Below are positions 1 through 13,871 of a DNA stretch of 64,000 bases, piece by piece. Each line of letters opens with the position of its first letter. Positions within the stretch are counted from its first letter, which is position 1. The position numbers were made by a program, and so were the translations under genes. Source of the DNA: Pseudomonas graminis. Its GTDB lineage: Bacteria > Pseudomonadota > Gammaproteobacteria > Pseudomonadales > Pseudomonadaceae. The stretch spans positions 620,001 through 684,000 of the forward strand of contig NZ_CP053746.1 of assembly GCF_013201545.1 (NCBI RefSeq), in the 5' to 3' direction. The notes beneath the pieces are model-generated. The model had not been told where the DNA came from. It searched no databases and was given only the letters and a program-made list of their open reading frames with translations.

Positions 1-2152
<2,152 letters not shown>

Positions 2153-2160
<8 letters not shown>

Positions 2161-3226
2161 GGGCCACCTCCAGGCAGATGTCGACGACGGTGTTGGTGGC
2201 ATCAGGCTTGGCCAGTTGGCGAGCGGTGACGGCCATGCGGTTCAATTGTTCGGGTTGCATCAAAACCTCTTTCAGGCGAGCGGCCATTTCGGCGGCGCCA
2301 GTTGTCGCTTGCGGCATGACGAAGGCAGCGCCCTCGCGAGCCAGATATTCGGCGTTGCGCGACTGGTGATCGTCGATCGCGTGGGGCAAAGGCACCAGCA
2401 ACGACGGCAGCCCGGCAGCAGCCAGTTCACTGACGGTCAACGCACCTGCGCGGCAGACCACCAGATCCGCCCAGCCATAGGCCTGGGCCATGTCTTTGAT
2501 GAACGGGGCGACCTGCGCCTCGACACCGGCGGCGCGGTACCGCTCGGCGGTCACTTCATCGTGATGCTTGCCGGCCTGGTGAAACACTTCAGGGCGGATG
2601 TCGGCAGGCACTTGCGCCAGGGCTTCCGGCAGCAATTTGTTCAGCGGCTCGGCGCCCAGGCTTCCACCCAGCACCAGCAAACGCGGCCGGCGGCCGATCA
2701 GGGTCTGGCGCGGTGTTTCGAAAAACAGCTCGGCGCGCACCGGGTTACCGGTGGTGCGACGCTTGGCCGATGCGGCGAAGGTCTGCGGGAACGCTTCACA
2801 CACCCGCGCCGCGAAGGACGCCAGGCTGCGATTGGCCGTCCCCGCGACAGCGTTCTGCTCATGGATGATCAGCGGCACACCGGCGAGCTTCGCCGCCAGA
2901 CCACCAGGGCCTGTCACATAACCGCCGAAACCGACGACGCAGACCGGCTTCAACTCGCCCACGATCCTGCGCGCCTGCAACAACGCCTTGAGCAACATGA
3001 ACGGCGCCTTGAGCAACGACAGGCGCCCCTTGCCACGCAAACCGGTGACGTTGATCAAGTGCAGCTTCAAACCAGCCGCGGGGACCAGCTCGTTTTCGAT
3101 GCCGCGTGGCGTCCCCAGCCAATGCACGGTGTAACCACGGGCCTGGAACTCACGGGCGCACGCCAGCGCCGGGAACACGTGGCCACCGGTGCCGCCCGCC
3201 ATGATCAAAACGTTACCGGCGGCCAT
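2153..3226 (-). CDS. murG: UDP-GlcNAc:lipid I N-acetylglucosaminyltransferase
   Basis: Peripheral inner-membrane GT-B glycosyltransferase that converts lipid I to lipid II. It starts [20 protein letters not shown], with the diagnostic GGTGGH phosphate-binding loop near residues 11-16, and has a second G-loop, [11 protein letters not shown]. About 357 residues, the normal length. The ATG at 3226 lies inside the 3' end of ftsW (14-bp overlap); an upstream ATG at 3274 would add a lysine-rich stretch coded by ftsW sequence and is less likely. Together with MraY and FtsW it forms the lipid-linked step of the cluster. Confidence 0.97.
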
Positions 3227-4430
3227 GGGTCGGCTCCTCGGCAAAGTCGCTTTCCTGGAACTCGGCTTCTTCACTGCCCATGTTGTTGCGCGATTCCCAC
3301 TCGATGCGCAGCAACAGGCCCAGGCTGGCGCAGCAGATAATCAACGAACTGCCGCCGTAGCTGAGGAACGGCAGGGTCAGGCCCTTGGTCGGCAGCAAAC
3401 CGACGTTCACGCCGATGTTGATCAGGAACTGACCAATCCACAGGAAGGCCAGGCCATACGCGGTGTACGCGGCGAAAAACTGCTTGGCGCGCTCGGCCCA
3501 CATGCCGATGTACATCGCACGGATACTCACGAACACAAACAGCCCGACCGTGGCCAGCGAACCCACCACGCCCAGCTCTTCGGCGAGTACCGAGAACACG
3601 AAGTCAGTGTGTGCTTCCGGCAGGTAGAACTGCTTCTGCACGCTGTTGCCCAGGCCGACGCCGAACCATTCACCGCGCCCGAAGGCGATCAGTGCCTGGG
3701 TCAGCTGGTAGCCGGAACCGAACTGATCGGACCACGGGTCAGTGAAGGTAATCAGACGCGCCATCCGGTACGGCTGAGCCTGAACCAGCACGAACACCGC
3801 ACCGACCGCCAACGCGACCATCAGGCTGAAACGGAAAAGGCCCACGCCGCCGAGAAACAACATTGCCGCCGCTGCGCCCATCATCACGACCGTGGCGCCG
3901 AAGTCCGGCTCCATCAGCAGCAGACCCGCCATCGGCAGCAGCACGATGAACGGCTTGAAGAAGCCCATCCAGCTCTCGCGCACTTCCTGCTGGCGACGAA
4001 TCAGGTAACCGGCGAGGAAAATCACCACGAAGACTTTGGCGATTTCCGACGGCTGCACGTTGAACATGCCGAAGCCGATCCAGCGCATCGAACCGTTCAC
4101 CTCGCGCCCGATGCCGGGCACGATCACCGCGATCAGCAGACCGAACGCGCCGATCAGCATCAGCCAGCCCAGACGCTGCCAGGTGGCGACCGGCACCATC
4201 ATGGTCGCGACGCAGGCGATCAGGCCCAGCACCAGATAGATCAGGTGACGGGTCATCATGTACAGCGCGTTGCCCGACTGCACGGCGGCCACTTCCGACG
4301 ATGCGGAAGTGATCATGACCAGGCCCAGGCCCAGCAACGCGAGGCAACCGGCGAGCATCGGGAAATCGACGTCAACGCCACGGCCGCTGATGATCGGCGA
4401 CGGGTACGGCTTGATCACGCCAAAAATCAT
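3213..4430 (-). CDS. ftsW: FtsW, septal peptidoglycan glycosyltransferase (SEDS family)
   Basis: SEDS-family polytopic membrane protein that polymerises lipid II at the septum with its partner FtsI, also encoded in this operon. The 405-residue protein has about ten hydrophobic segments and the family C-terminal block LPTKGLTLPFLSYGGSS (about 345-361). The Asp/Glu-rich tail after the last membrane segment is cytoplasmic. The start overlaps murD's stop by 4 bp (ATGA). Confidence 0.96.
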   Translation of the reverse strand: MIFGVIKPYPSPIISGRGVDVDFPMLAGCLALLGLGLVMITSASSEVAAVQSGNALYMMTRHLIYLVLGLIACVATMMVPVATWQRLGWLMLIGAFGLLIAVIVPGIGREVNGSMRWIGFGMFNVQPSEIAKVFVVIFLAGYLIRRQQEVRESWMGFFKPFIVLLPMAGLLLMEPDFGATVVMMGAAAAMLFLGGVGLFRFSLMVALAVGAVFVLVQAQPYRMARLITFTDPWSDQFGSGYQLTQALIAFGRGEWFGVGLGNSVQKQFYLPEAHTDFVFSVLAEELGVVGSLATVGLFVFVSIRAMYIGMWAERAKQFFAAYTAYGLAFLWIGQFLINIGVNVGLLPTKGLTLPFLSYGGSSLIICCASLGLLLRIEWESRNNMGSEEAEFQESDFAEEPTHGRR

Positions 4431-5773
4431 GACAAGTCCCCCACGGCCCGGGCGAACAGTTGTCCGCGCTCTTCGAAATTCTTGAACATGTCCAGGCTTG
4501 CGCAGGCGGGCGACAGCAATACGGCGTCCCCTTCCAGAGCGATATCAGCAGCACGTTGCACGGCTTCTTCCAATGTAGTGACGCGTACCAGAGGCACCGA
4601 ATCGCCGAAGGTCGCGGCGAGCAAATCCGCATCGCGGCCCAGCAGGACCACGGCGCGGCAATGGGCGGCAACCGGGGCTTTCAGCGGGGTGAAATCCGCG
4701 CCCTTGCCATCGCCGCCGGCAATCAGCACCAGCTTGCCGTCGATGTCGGCGCCAAGGCCTTCGATCGCTGCCAGTGCAGCACCGACGTTGGTCGCTTTGG
4801 AGTCGTCGTAGTAATTCACGCCGTTGAGCGCACGCAGCCACTGGCAGCGATGAACGAGACCTGCAAATGTCTTGAGGCTGGCAAGCATGGCGTCGAACGG
4901 CAGGCCCACCGCATGACCCAGCGCCAGCGCAGCAAGGGCGTTGGCCTGATTGTGGCCGCCACGGATTTTCAGCTCGCGGACCGGCAGCAGGTTGTCGAAC
5001 TGGAAGGCCAGATATTTCTCGCCGCTCTCCTCGCGCAAGCCAAAGCCGTTTCTGTCGGGCTTGTTCAAACCGAAGGTCCAGCACGGTACGCCTTCACCGA
5101 TCAGCGGGCGGGTCAGCGCGTCCTGACGATTGACCACCACCTGCCGCGCGCCACGGAAAATCCGGTGCTTGGCCAGGTGATAAGCCGGCAGGCCGGTGTA
5201 GCGGTCCATGTGGTCTTCGCTGATGTTCAGCACGGTCGCCACTTCAGCGCCGAGCTGATCGGTGGTTTCCAGCTGGAAGCTCGACAGCTCCATTACATAC
5301 AGCTCCACGTCATCGCTGAGCAGATCCAGCGCCGGCGTGCCGAGATTGCCGCCCACAGCAACACGCTTGCCCGCTGCCGCCGCCATGTCGCCCACCAGCG
5401 TGGTGACCGTGCTTTTCGCGTTCGATCCGCTGATGGCCACGATCGGCGCCTTGGCATTGCGAGCGAACAGCTCGATGTCGCCGGACAGCTTCACGCCGCG
5501 CATGGCCGCTTGCTGCAGGGCCGGGGTGGCCAGCGCCAGACCGGGGCTGACATACAGCTCATCGGCGCGGCACAGGAATTCAACGTCCAGCGCACCACAG
5601 CGCACTTCGACCTGCGGGTAATCACGGCGCAACGTCGCGAGTTCTGGCGGGTGCTCCCGCGTATCGGCGACAGCAAACGACACGCCCCGGTTCGCCAGGA
5701 AGCGAACCAGGGACATGCCGCTCTTGCCGAGGCCGACAACGATGCGGAAGTGGTCAGAAGCGATCAGTGACAC
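4427..5773 (-). CDS. murD: UDP-N-acetylmuramoyl-L-alanine--D-glutamate ligase
   Basis: Adds D-Glu to UDP-MurNAc-L-Ala. The 448-residue protein has an N-terminal nucleotide-binding domain (RIVVGLGKSGMS, about 10-21), the ATP loop as SGSNAKST (Ala where many Mur ligases have Gly) and the C-terminal domain with LIAGGDGKGADF. The ATP-loop Ala is, from memory, normal for Pseudomonas MurD, so it is not read as a defect. It ends in an ATGA overlap with ftsW and starts 5 bp after mraY. Confidence 0.96.
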   Translation of the reverse strand: MSLIASDHFRIVVGLGKSGMSLVRFLANRGVSFAVADTREHPPELATLRRDYPQVEVRCGALDVEFLCRADELYVSPGLALATPALQQAAMRGVKLSGDIELFARNAKAPIVAISGSNAKSTVTTLVGDMAAAAGKRVAVGGNLGTPALDLLSDDVELYVMELSSFQLETTDQLGAEVATVLNISEDHMDRYTGLPAYHLAKHRIFRGARQVVVNRQDALTRPLIGEGVPCWTFGLNKPDRNGFGLREESGEKYLAFQFDNLLPVRELKIRGGHNQANALAALALGHAVGLPFDAMLASLKTFAGLVHRCQWLRALNGVNYYDDSKATNVGAALAAIEGLGADIDGKLVLIAGGDGKGADFTPLKAPVAAHCRAVVLLGRDADLLAATFGDSVPLVRVTTLEEAVQRAADIALEGDAVLLSPACASLDMFKNFEERGQLFARAVGDLS

Positions 5774-5778
5774 TCGTT

Positions 5779-6861
5779 CTACCTCAGTTTCAACGTGGCA
5801 AGGCCGACCAACACCAGAATCACGGTGATGATCCAGAAACGGACGATCACACGCGGCTCGGGCCAGCCCTTGAGTTCAAAGTGGTGATGGATGGGCGCCA
5901 TGCGGAAAACGCGGCGGCCGGTCAACTTAAACGATGCGACCTGAATGACGACTGACAGGGTTTCCATTACGAAAACGCCGCCCATGATGAACAGGACGAT
6001 TTCCTGACGGACGATGACCGCGATGGTGCCTAATGCCGCGCCCAGTGCCAGTGCACCGACGTCGCCCATAAAGACCTGAGCCGGGTAGGTGTTGAACCAG
6101 AGGAAGCCCAGACCCGCACCGATCAGCGCGCCACAGAACACAATCAGCTCGCCCGCGCCCGGCACGTAAGGGATCAGCAGGTATTCCGCGAACTTCACGT
6201 TACCCGACAGGTAGCAGAAGATCCCCAGCGCGCCGCCGACCATCACGGTTGGCATGATCGCCAAGCCGTCGAGGCCATCGGTCAGGTTCACGGCGTTGCT
6301 GGAGCCGACGATGACGAAGTAGGTCAGCACGATGAAACCAATGCCCATCGGGATGCTGAAGTCTTTGAGCATCGGCACCAGCAGCGTGGTTTCCACTGGC
6401 GATTGCGCAGTCATATAAAGGAAGATCGCCGCGCCCAGGCCGAACACCGATTGCCAGAAGTATTTCCAGCGGCTCGGCAGGCCTCGCGAGTTCTTCTCGA
6501 TCACTTTGCGGTAGTCGTCGACCCAGCCGATGGCGCCAAACAGCAACGTGACGATCAGCACGACCCACACGTAGCGGTTGCTCAGGTCGGCCCACAACAA
6601 CGTGGCGATGCCAATTGCAGACAGAATCAGCGCGCCACCCATGGTCGGCGTGCCGGACTTGGACAGGTGCGATTGAGGTCCGTCGTTGCGCACGGATTGA
6701 CCGATCTGCTTGCTCTGCAGGGCGCGGATCATCCACGGGCCCAGGCACAGGGAAAGTGACAATGCAGTGAGCACGCCAAGAATCCCGCGCAGGGTCAGGT
6801 ACTGAAAGACCGCAAAGCCTTTGTAGAACTGTTGCAGATACTCGGCCAGCAGCAGCAGCAT
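5779..6861 (-). CDS. mraY: Phospho-MurNAc-pentapeptide translocase
   Basis: Polytopic inner-membrane enzyme that transfers phospho-MurNAc-pentapeptide to undecaprenyl phosphate, making lipid I. Visible family motifs are the Asp pair in [21 protein letters not shown], and the [13 protein letters not shown] block near the C-terminus. With the ATG at 6861 it is 360 residues, the standard length, and the start shares one base with the murF stop (TAATG). An upstream ATG at 6888 would add nine residues and deepen the overlap, so it is not preferred. Confidence 0.97.
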   Translation of the reverse strand: MLLLLAEYLQQFYKGFAVFQYLTLRGILGVLTALSLSLCLGPWMIRALQSKQIGQSVRNDGPQSHLSKSGTPTMGGALILSAIGIATLLWADLSNRYVWVVLIVTLLFGAIGWVDDYRKVIEKNSRGLPSRWKYFWQSVFGLGAAIFLYMTAQSPVETTLLVPMLKDFSIPMGIGFIVLTYFVIVGSSNAVNLTDGLDGLAIMPTVMVGGALGIFCYLSGNVKFAEYLLIPYVPGAGELIVFCGALIGAGLGFLWFNTYPAQVFMGDVGALALGAALGTIAVIVRQEIVLFIMGGVFVMETLSVVIQVASFKLTGRRVFRMAPIHHHFELKGWPEPRVIVRFWIITVILVLVGLATLKLR

Positions 6862-8231
6862 TAATGTTTCTCCAGGCGTGTTCCGCATAAGGCCGCTACG
6901 ACGTTTTCCATCGCAGCGCTGCGTGAACCTTTAATCAAAATGGTGGTGTTTTTATCGTGCTCGGCGCCGAGGGCTTCGATCAGCTCGGCCTGAGTTTCAA
7001 AATGGCGGGCATCCTGCCCGAAAGCCTTGACCGCATGGGCCATCAACGGACCGACGGCATACAGGGCGTCGACTTTGCCGACTGCGTATTCGCCGACATC
7101 GCGATGGCCCTGCTCCGCCCAGGCGCCCAGCTCGCCGATATCGCCCAGCACCAGAACCTTGCGGCCCGGGAAACCGGTGAGGATGTCGGTCGCGGCAGCG
7201 ACGGAAGTGGGGTTGGCGTTGTAAGTGTCATCAATGACGCGCATGCCGCTCGGCGCGAGTTGCGCGACGGTGCGGCCTTTGACCGGCTGTACGTTGTCGA
7301 GCCCGGTGACGATGCCTGCCAGCGATACATCCAGCGCGTGGGCAGCAGCGGCCGCGGCCAATGCATTGGCAACGTTGTGGGTGCCGAGCAGGTTCAATTG
7401 CACCGGCGCGGAGCCGTTCGGGGTGTTTAGCGTAAACGCCGGGCAACCGCGCGCATCGATGCCCAGGTCGCTGGCGTAGAAGTCAGCACGGCTGTTGTTG
7501 AGCGCGAAGCTCAACACCTTGCGCGAGCCGGCGCGAGCCACCCAGATATCGAACGCCTTGTCGTCAAGGTTCAGCACCGCAGTACCGCGAGCGTCCAGGC
7601 CTTCGATGATCTCACCCTTGGCTTCAACGATCTTTTCCGGACCGCCAAACTCGCCCACATGAGCGGTCCCGGCATTAGTCAGGACAGAGACGTGGGGCTT
7701 GGTCAGGCTGACGGTAAACGCGATCTCGCCCACACGGGATGCGCCCAGCTCAATGACCGCGGCTTCGAATTCCGGCGCCAACTCCAGCAGCGTCAGCGGC
7801 ACGCCGAGTTCGTTGTTCAGGTTCCCCCGCGTCGCCAGCACAGGACCACGGGTGCGCAGGATGCTCGCAAGCATTTCCTTCACGGTGGTCTTGCCGCTGG
7901 AACCGGTGATCGCAGCGACCGGCTTGTCTATAAAGGCATTGCGGTTCAGCGCGCCGAGTTGCGCGAGGGCTTTGCGGGTATCGGTGACGATCAACTGCGG
8001 CAGCGAACTGCACGGGACCTCGCGCTCAACCAGCGCGCCAACCGCCCCTTTGGCGGCTACTTGATCGAGGTAATCGTGCCCATCAAAACGCGGGCCGGTC
8101 AGCGCCACGAACAATTGGCCGGGCGTGATCGCACGGCTGTCGATACTGACACCGGAAAAACTGCAGTCATGGCCGACACGACGTGCGTCGAGCGGCACCA
8201 GCAGCTCGCTGAACGAGAGCGGCTTAAGCAT
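6861..8231 (-). CDS. murF: UDP-MurNAc-tripeptide--D-Ala-D-Ala ligase
   Basis: Adds the D-Ala-D-Ala dipeptide made by Ddl, completing the UDP-MurNAc-pentapeptide. It carries the ATP loop [14 protein letters not shown], the motif [10 protein letters not shown] of the central domain, and the MurF-type end [15 protein letters not shown]. About 456 residues from [11 protein letters not shown] at 8231, overlapping murE by 8 bp. The upstream ATG at 8273 would put 14 unconserved residues within murE and is rejected. Confidence 0.97.
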   Translation of the reverse strand: MLKPLSFSELLVPLDARRVGHDCSFSGVSIDSRAITPGQLFVALTGPRFDGHDYLDQVAAKGAVGALVEREVPCSSLPQLIVTDTRKALAQLGALNRNAFIDKPVAAITGSSGKTTVKEMLASILRTRGPVLATRGNLNNELGVPLTLLELAPEFEAAVIELGASRVGEIAFTVSLTKPHVSVLTNAGTAHVGEFGGPEKIVEAKGEIIEGLDARGTAVLNLDDKAFDIWVARAGSRKVLSFALNNSRADFYASDLGIDARGCPAFTLNTPNGSAPVQLNLLGTHNVANALAAAAAAHALDVSLAGIVTGLDNVQPVKGRTVAQLAPSGMRVIDDTYNANPTSVAAATDILTGFPGRKVLVLGDIGELGAWAEQGHRDVGEYAVGKVDALYAVGPLMAHAVKAFGQDARHFETQAELIEALGAEHDKNTTILIKGSRSAAMENVVAALCGTRLEKH

Positions 8232-9686
8232 GTGCAGCCTCCCAGGCGTCGAGCGCTTTGGTGGCTTCTTCAAGATCGGAAAACGGCTGACGCTCTCCGT
8301 TGATTTCCTGGTAATCCTCGTGGCCCTTGCCGGCCAGCACGATCACATCGGCGGCGGACGCCTGTGCAACGATTTGCGCGATGGCCTGACCACGCCCGGC
8401 AACGAAATCCACTGCGTTAGCCGAGACGAATCCGGTACGGATGTCATCGAAAATACGGGACGGGTCTTCGCTGCGCGGGTTGTCGTCGGTGACCAGCACT
8501 TTGTCGGCCAGACGCTCGACCACTTCCGCCATCAGCGGGCGCTTGCCGCGATCGCGATCGCCGCCGCAGCCGAACAGGCAGGTCAGTTGACCTTTTGCAT
8601 GGGGACGCAACGCCGCGAGCACTTTTTCCAGCGCGTCAGGGGTGTGGGCGTAATCGACCACCACCAGCGGACGTGAACCACCGCCCAGACGCTGCATCCG
8701 GCCAGCAGGGCCTTCCAGCGTCGGCAGTACTTTCAAGATGTCGTCGAGCGGATAATCAAGGCCCATCAACGCGCCGACCGCAGCCAGCACATTACTCAGG
8801 TTGAAACGGCCCAGCAGGCTGCTGCGCAACGCATGGCTGCCCTGGGGCGTTACCAGGGTCGCGCGCACGCCGTCGTCATCGAAATGCGCGTCACGGCAGA
8901 ACAGATAAGCACTGCTGTCTTCCAGGCTGTAAGTCACCAGGCGCGAAGGGTGAGGCGCCGCAGCGAGCTGTCGACCAAATGCGTCGTCAAGATTGACCAC
9001 ACGGCAGCGCAGGTCACTCCAGGCGAACAACTTGGCCTTGGCGGCCGCGTACGCCTCCATGGTGCCGTGGTAATCGAGATGGTCACGGGACAGATTGGTC
9101 ATCACCGCCACGTCGAAAGCCAGCGCGGTCACCCGACCCTGATCCAGCCCGTGGGACGAGACTTCCATGGCAACCGCTTTGGCCCCGGCCCTTTTCAGGT
9201 CATACAGGGTCGACTGCACGGAGATCGGATCCGGCGTGGTGTGAATGCCGCTTTTCAGCTCGCTATAGAAGCCGGTGCCCAGCGTACCGATGATGCCGCA
9301 GTGCTGTCCAAGCGTGTCCAACGCCTGCGCCACCAACTGAGTCACGCTGGTTTTGCCGTTTGTGCCGGTCACGCCGATCAGGTTCAGGTTGCGGCTAGGG
9401 TCGCCATAGAAGCGCCCGGCGATGTCGGACAGCTGTGCTGCCAGGCCTTTGACCGGAATCATCGGAATGTCGGTGATCGGCAGCACCTTGGCGCCTTCGG
9501 CTTCGTAAGCGATGGCGGCCGCGCCATGGGCGATGGCGTCAGTGATGTGCTCGCGGCCGTCGATCTTGAGGCCCGGAATCGCCAGAAACAAATCGCCCGG
9601 ACGCACTTTGCGGCTGTCGAGGGTCAGTTCGCGAATCAGCAGATCGCGATTGCACTGCGCAAACAGCTTGCTCAAATTCAAAGACA

Positions 9687-9687
<1 letters not shown>
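8224..9687 (-). CDS. murE: UDP-MurNAc-L-Ala-D-Glu--meso-diaminopimelate ligase
   Basis: Adds the third stem-peptide residue. The 487-residue protein has the ATP loop GVTGTNGKTSVTQL (about 109-122), the VDYAHTPDALEKVL block, and DNPRSEDP, the DNPR signature associated with meso-diaminopimelate specificity in Gram-negative MurE. Its ATG shares one base with the ftsI stop (TGATG), so it is coupled to ftsI. Confidence 0.97.
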
Positions 9688-11721
<2,034 letters not shown>

Positions 11722-11725
<4 letters not shown>

Positions 11726-12669
11726 CGGAGTTTCTCCGCGACGCGCATGACGGCGCTGCGCGAACGCGGATTGGCGCGGGTTTCATCATCGGACGCAAAC
11801 TGCGCCTTGCCGATCAATTTGATACGCGGCTCGAACGCCTGATGACGGATCGGCAGGTTGCGTGGCAGGTTGTCGGCTTCGCCCTTGACCAGTTTGCGCA
11901 TGAACAATTTAACGATACGGTCTTCCAGCGAGTGAAAGCTGATGATCACCAGACGGCCACCCACTTCGAGGACTTCCAGCGCAGCCTCAAGACCTGCTTC
12001 CAGATCGCCCAGTTCGTTGTTGACGTGAATGCGCAGGCCCTGAAATGCACGAGTCGCCGGATTCTTGCCCTTCTCCCAAGCAGGGTTGGCCACTTTCAGC
12101 ACTTCGGCCAGATCGCCGGTGCGCTCGAACGGTTGAGTCTCGCGGCGGGCCACGACGGCGCCTGCCATGCGGCGGGAAAAACGCTCTTCGCCGTATTCTT
12201 TGAAAACGCGGGCGATTTCTTCGGCGGGCGCGGTATTGACGAACTCGGCTGCACTGACACCGCGGGACGGGTCCATGCGCATGTCGAGGGGGCCATCATT
12301 CATGAAGCTGAAGCCGCGCTCGGGGTCGTCCAGCTGAGGCGAAGACACACCGAGGTCCAGAAGAATGCCGCTGACCTTGCCTGCCAACCCGCGCGCTTGA
12401 GCTTCGGCGCCCAGTTCAGCAAAGCTGCGCTGCACAATGACAAAGCGGCCGTCTTCGGCCGCCAGCGCTTGCCCAGTGGCAATCGCTTGGGGATCTTTAT
12501 CGAATCCGAGAAGCCGACCCTCAGGCCCCAGGTTCTGCAATATAAGTCGGCTATGCCCGCCACGCCCAAAGGTGCCATCCAGATAGCAGCCATCGGCGCG
12601 CACCGCGAGAGCCTCGACGGCTTCTTCGAGCAGTACGGTGATGTGGGTAAAGCCGCTATTCGTAGTCAC
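11722..12669 (-). CDS. rsmH: 16S rRNA (cytosine-1402-N4)-methyltransferase
   Basis: SAM-dependent methyltransferase (MraW/RsmH) that modifies C1402 in the ribosomal P site; RsmI, also in this window, methylates the ribose of the same nucleotide. Motifs: [13 protein letters not shown] at the N-terminus, SAM loop [12 protein letters not shown], and [13 protein letters not shown] near the C-terminus. 315 residues. The start codon is GTG at 12669, forming GTGA with the mraZ stop. Confidence 0.96.
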
Positions 12670-13121
12670 AGGATCAAATCACGCAGTTCATCGGGCATCG
12701 CACCCGGTTTTTGAATGGCCGCAAGGTCCGCATCAGCAAGTGCGTTCCAGGCGTCCTCATCCCACAGTTGAAACTTGTTGAGCTGGCCTACCAGCATCAC
12801 TCGCTTATCGAGCTTGGCGTACTCACGCAAACGTGGCGGCACCAGGAAACGCCCACTGCCGTCCAGTTCCAGATCCACAGCGTTACCGATCAACAGCCGC
12901 TGCAGACGACGGTTTTCTTCACGAAATGTGGCGAGCTCGCGCAACTTGGCCTCAATCAGCTCCCATTCCGGAAGCGGATAGATGCATAAGCACGGGTCGA
13001 CGGTATCAATGGTGACGATCAGCTGCCCTGCGCTACGCGAATCCAACTCGTCACGGTACCGGCTCGGCATAGCGAGACGGCCCTTTGCGTCGAGATTGAT
13101 TGCGTTTGCACCACGGAACAC
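12666..13121 (-). CDS. mraZ: Transcriptional regulator MraZ
   Basis: DNA-binding protein of the SpoVT/AbrB fold that represses its own dcw operon. The 151-residue protein has two tandem MraZ domains: [20 protein letters not shown] (about 3-22) and [20 protein letters not shown] (the second DxxGR repeat). The start codon is GTG at 13121, preceded by GGAG with about 8 bp spacing. It is first gene of the operon and is read through the three GTGG boxes described just upstream. Confidence 0.96.
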   Translation of the reverse strand: MFRGANAINLDAKGRLAMPSRYRDELDSRSAGQLIVTIDTVDPCLCIYPLPEWELIEAKLRELATFREENRRLQRLLIGNAVDLELDGSGRFLVPPRLREYAKLDKRVMLVGQLNKFQLWDEDAWNALADADLAAIQKPGAMPDELRDLIL

Positions 13122-13160
13122 GGCGCGATCTCCAAATATTATCTTTTTGAGCTCAAAAAA

Positions 13161-13185
13161 CCCACTTCACGCCACTTTCCGCCAC
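13161..13185 (-). promoter_or_regulatory. MraZ operator: three direct repeats at 10-bp spacing
   Basis: On the minus strand GTGGC, GTGGC and GTGGG recur exactly every 10 bp (cores 13181-13185, 13171-13175, 13161-13165). MraZ of E. coli and other bacteria is known to bind three or more G-rich repeats of this spacing in the dcw promoter. They lie just downstream of the predicted start point, a position suited to autorepression. Confidence 0.8.
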
Positions 13186-13193
13186 TCGCGCAC

Positions 13194-13223
13194 ACTATAG
13201 GAATGCGCCCACCACACCGTCAA
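13194..13223 (-). promoter_or_regulatory. Sigma70-type promoter of the dcw cluster
   Basis: TTGACG (13218-13223) and TATAGT (13194-13199), separated by 18 bp, read toward mraZ. The predicted start point near 13187 is immediately followed by the MraZ boxes and leaves a leader of about 65 nt before the GTG start of mraZ. Confidence 0.75.
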
Positions 13224-13431
13224 GGCGACTTCACGAGGAAAACCCTTACAGGACGGATATTTAGGAGCACTTACGAAGGAGATATGGCGGATTTCGGATC
13301 GGTCCGACGGATATTTCCTAGGACGAACAAAAGGATGGCGTACGAAGTTAAAGTGATTTGTGAGGTTTAAGATTTTTTTGGTATTACCGGAGGGGATAAA
13401 TCGTACAAACGAGGGGAAGAAAAGGAGGTGG
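13224..13431. other. A/T-richer spacer between dcw promoter and rnpB, no gene called
   Basis: This stretch is visibly poorer in G/C than its surroundings. It holds two copies of ACGGATATTT (13253-13262 and 13307-13316), both followed by AGGA and further on TACGAAG, suggesting an old imperfect duplication about 54 bp apart. A 28-codon open frame (13284-13370, plus) follows AAGGAG but with only a 2-nt spacer. I see no convincing gene. Confidence 0.4.
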
Positions 13432-13786
13432 AGAGTCGATCTGTAAGCCGGGTTCTGTCGAGGACAGTCATTCCTCTACGATGGCCATCACTGGACATCT
13501 TTAGCAACCTACCCGGTTCCAGCGCGGGCCACGCCTTGGAACCCTATTTGGTCTTGCTCCGAGTGGGGTTTACCTAGCCACGAACTGTTGCCAGACGTGC
13601 GGTGCGCTCTTACCGCACCTTTTCACCCTTACCGGCACCGAAGTGCTTAGGCGGTTATTTTCTGTGGCACTTTCCGTAGGCTCGCGCCCCCCAGGCGTTA
13701 CCTGGCACTCCGCCCTATGGAGCCCGGACTTTCCTCCCCCCTTCATTGCAGAACAATGAAAGGCAGCGACTGTCCAATCGACTCTC
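13432..13786 (-). ncRNA. rnpB: RNase P RNA (M1 RNA, bacterial type A)
   Basis: Catalytic RNA of ribonuclease P, which matures tRNA 5' ends. Read on the minus strand, the conserved GAGGAAAGTCCGGGC block lies at about 13722-13736 and the 3'-side universal ACAGAACCCGGCTTACAG at about 13441-13458. The two ends pair as helix P1: AGAGTCGAT at 13777-13785 and its complement at 13432-13440. Length about 355 nt, normal for Pseudomonas. The T-rich sequence beyond the 3' end shows no clear hairpin terminator. Confidence 0.96.
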
Positions 13787-13871
13787 CGCCGCCAAGGTTA
13801 ATGGGAGGACGGCTCAAGAACAAGCTTTAATCGGCTCTCGCGCCATTTGCAGAGCCGCCCGCGACATCCCG

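Noticed and set aside
3189..4811. 540-codon plus-strand frame opposite ftsW and murD
   Set aside because: His/Gln/Asp-rich nonsense-like composition, no ribosome site, antisense to essential genes.
4427..5773. MurD ATP loop GSNAKST as a defective P-loop
   Set aside because: Lys and Ser/Thr are kept and the Ala is, as far as I recall, normal in Pseudomonas MurD.
13284..13370. 28-codon plus-strand frame after AAGGAG in the rnpB-mraZ spacer
   Set aside because: The ribosome site is only 2 nt from the ATG, no family is known, and it points toward the 3' end of rnpB. Too weak to call a gene.
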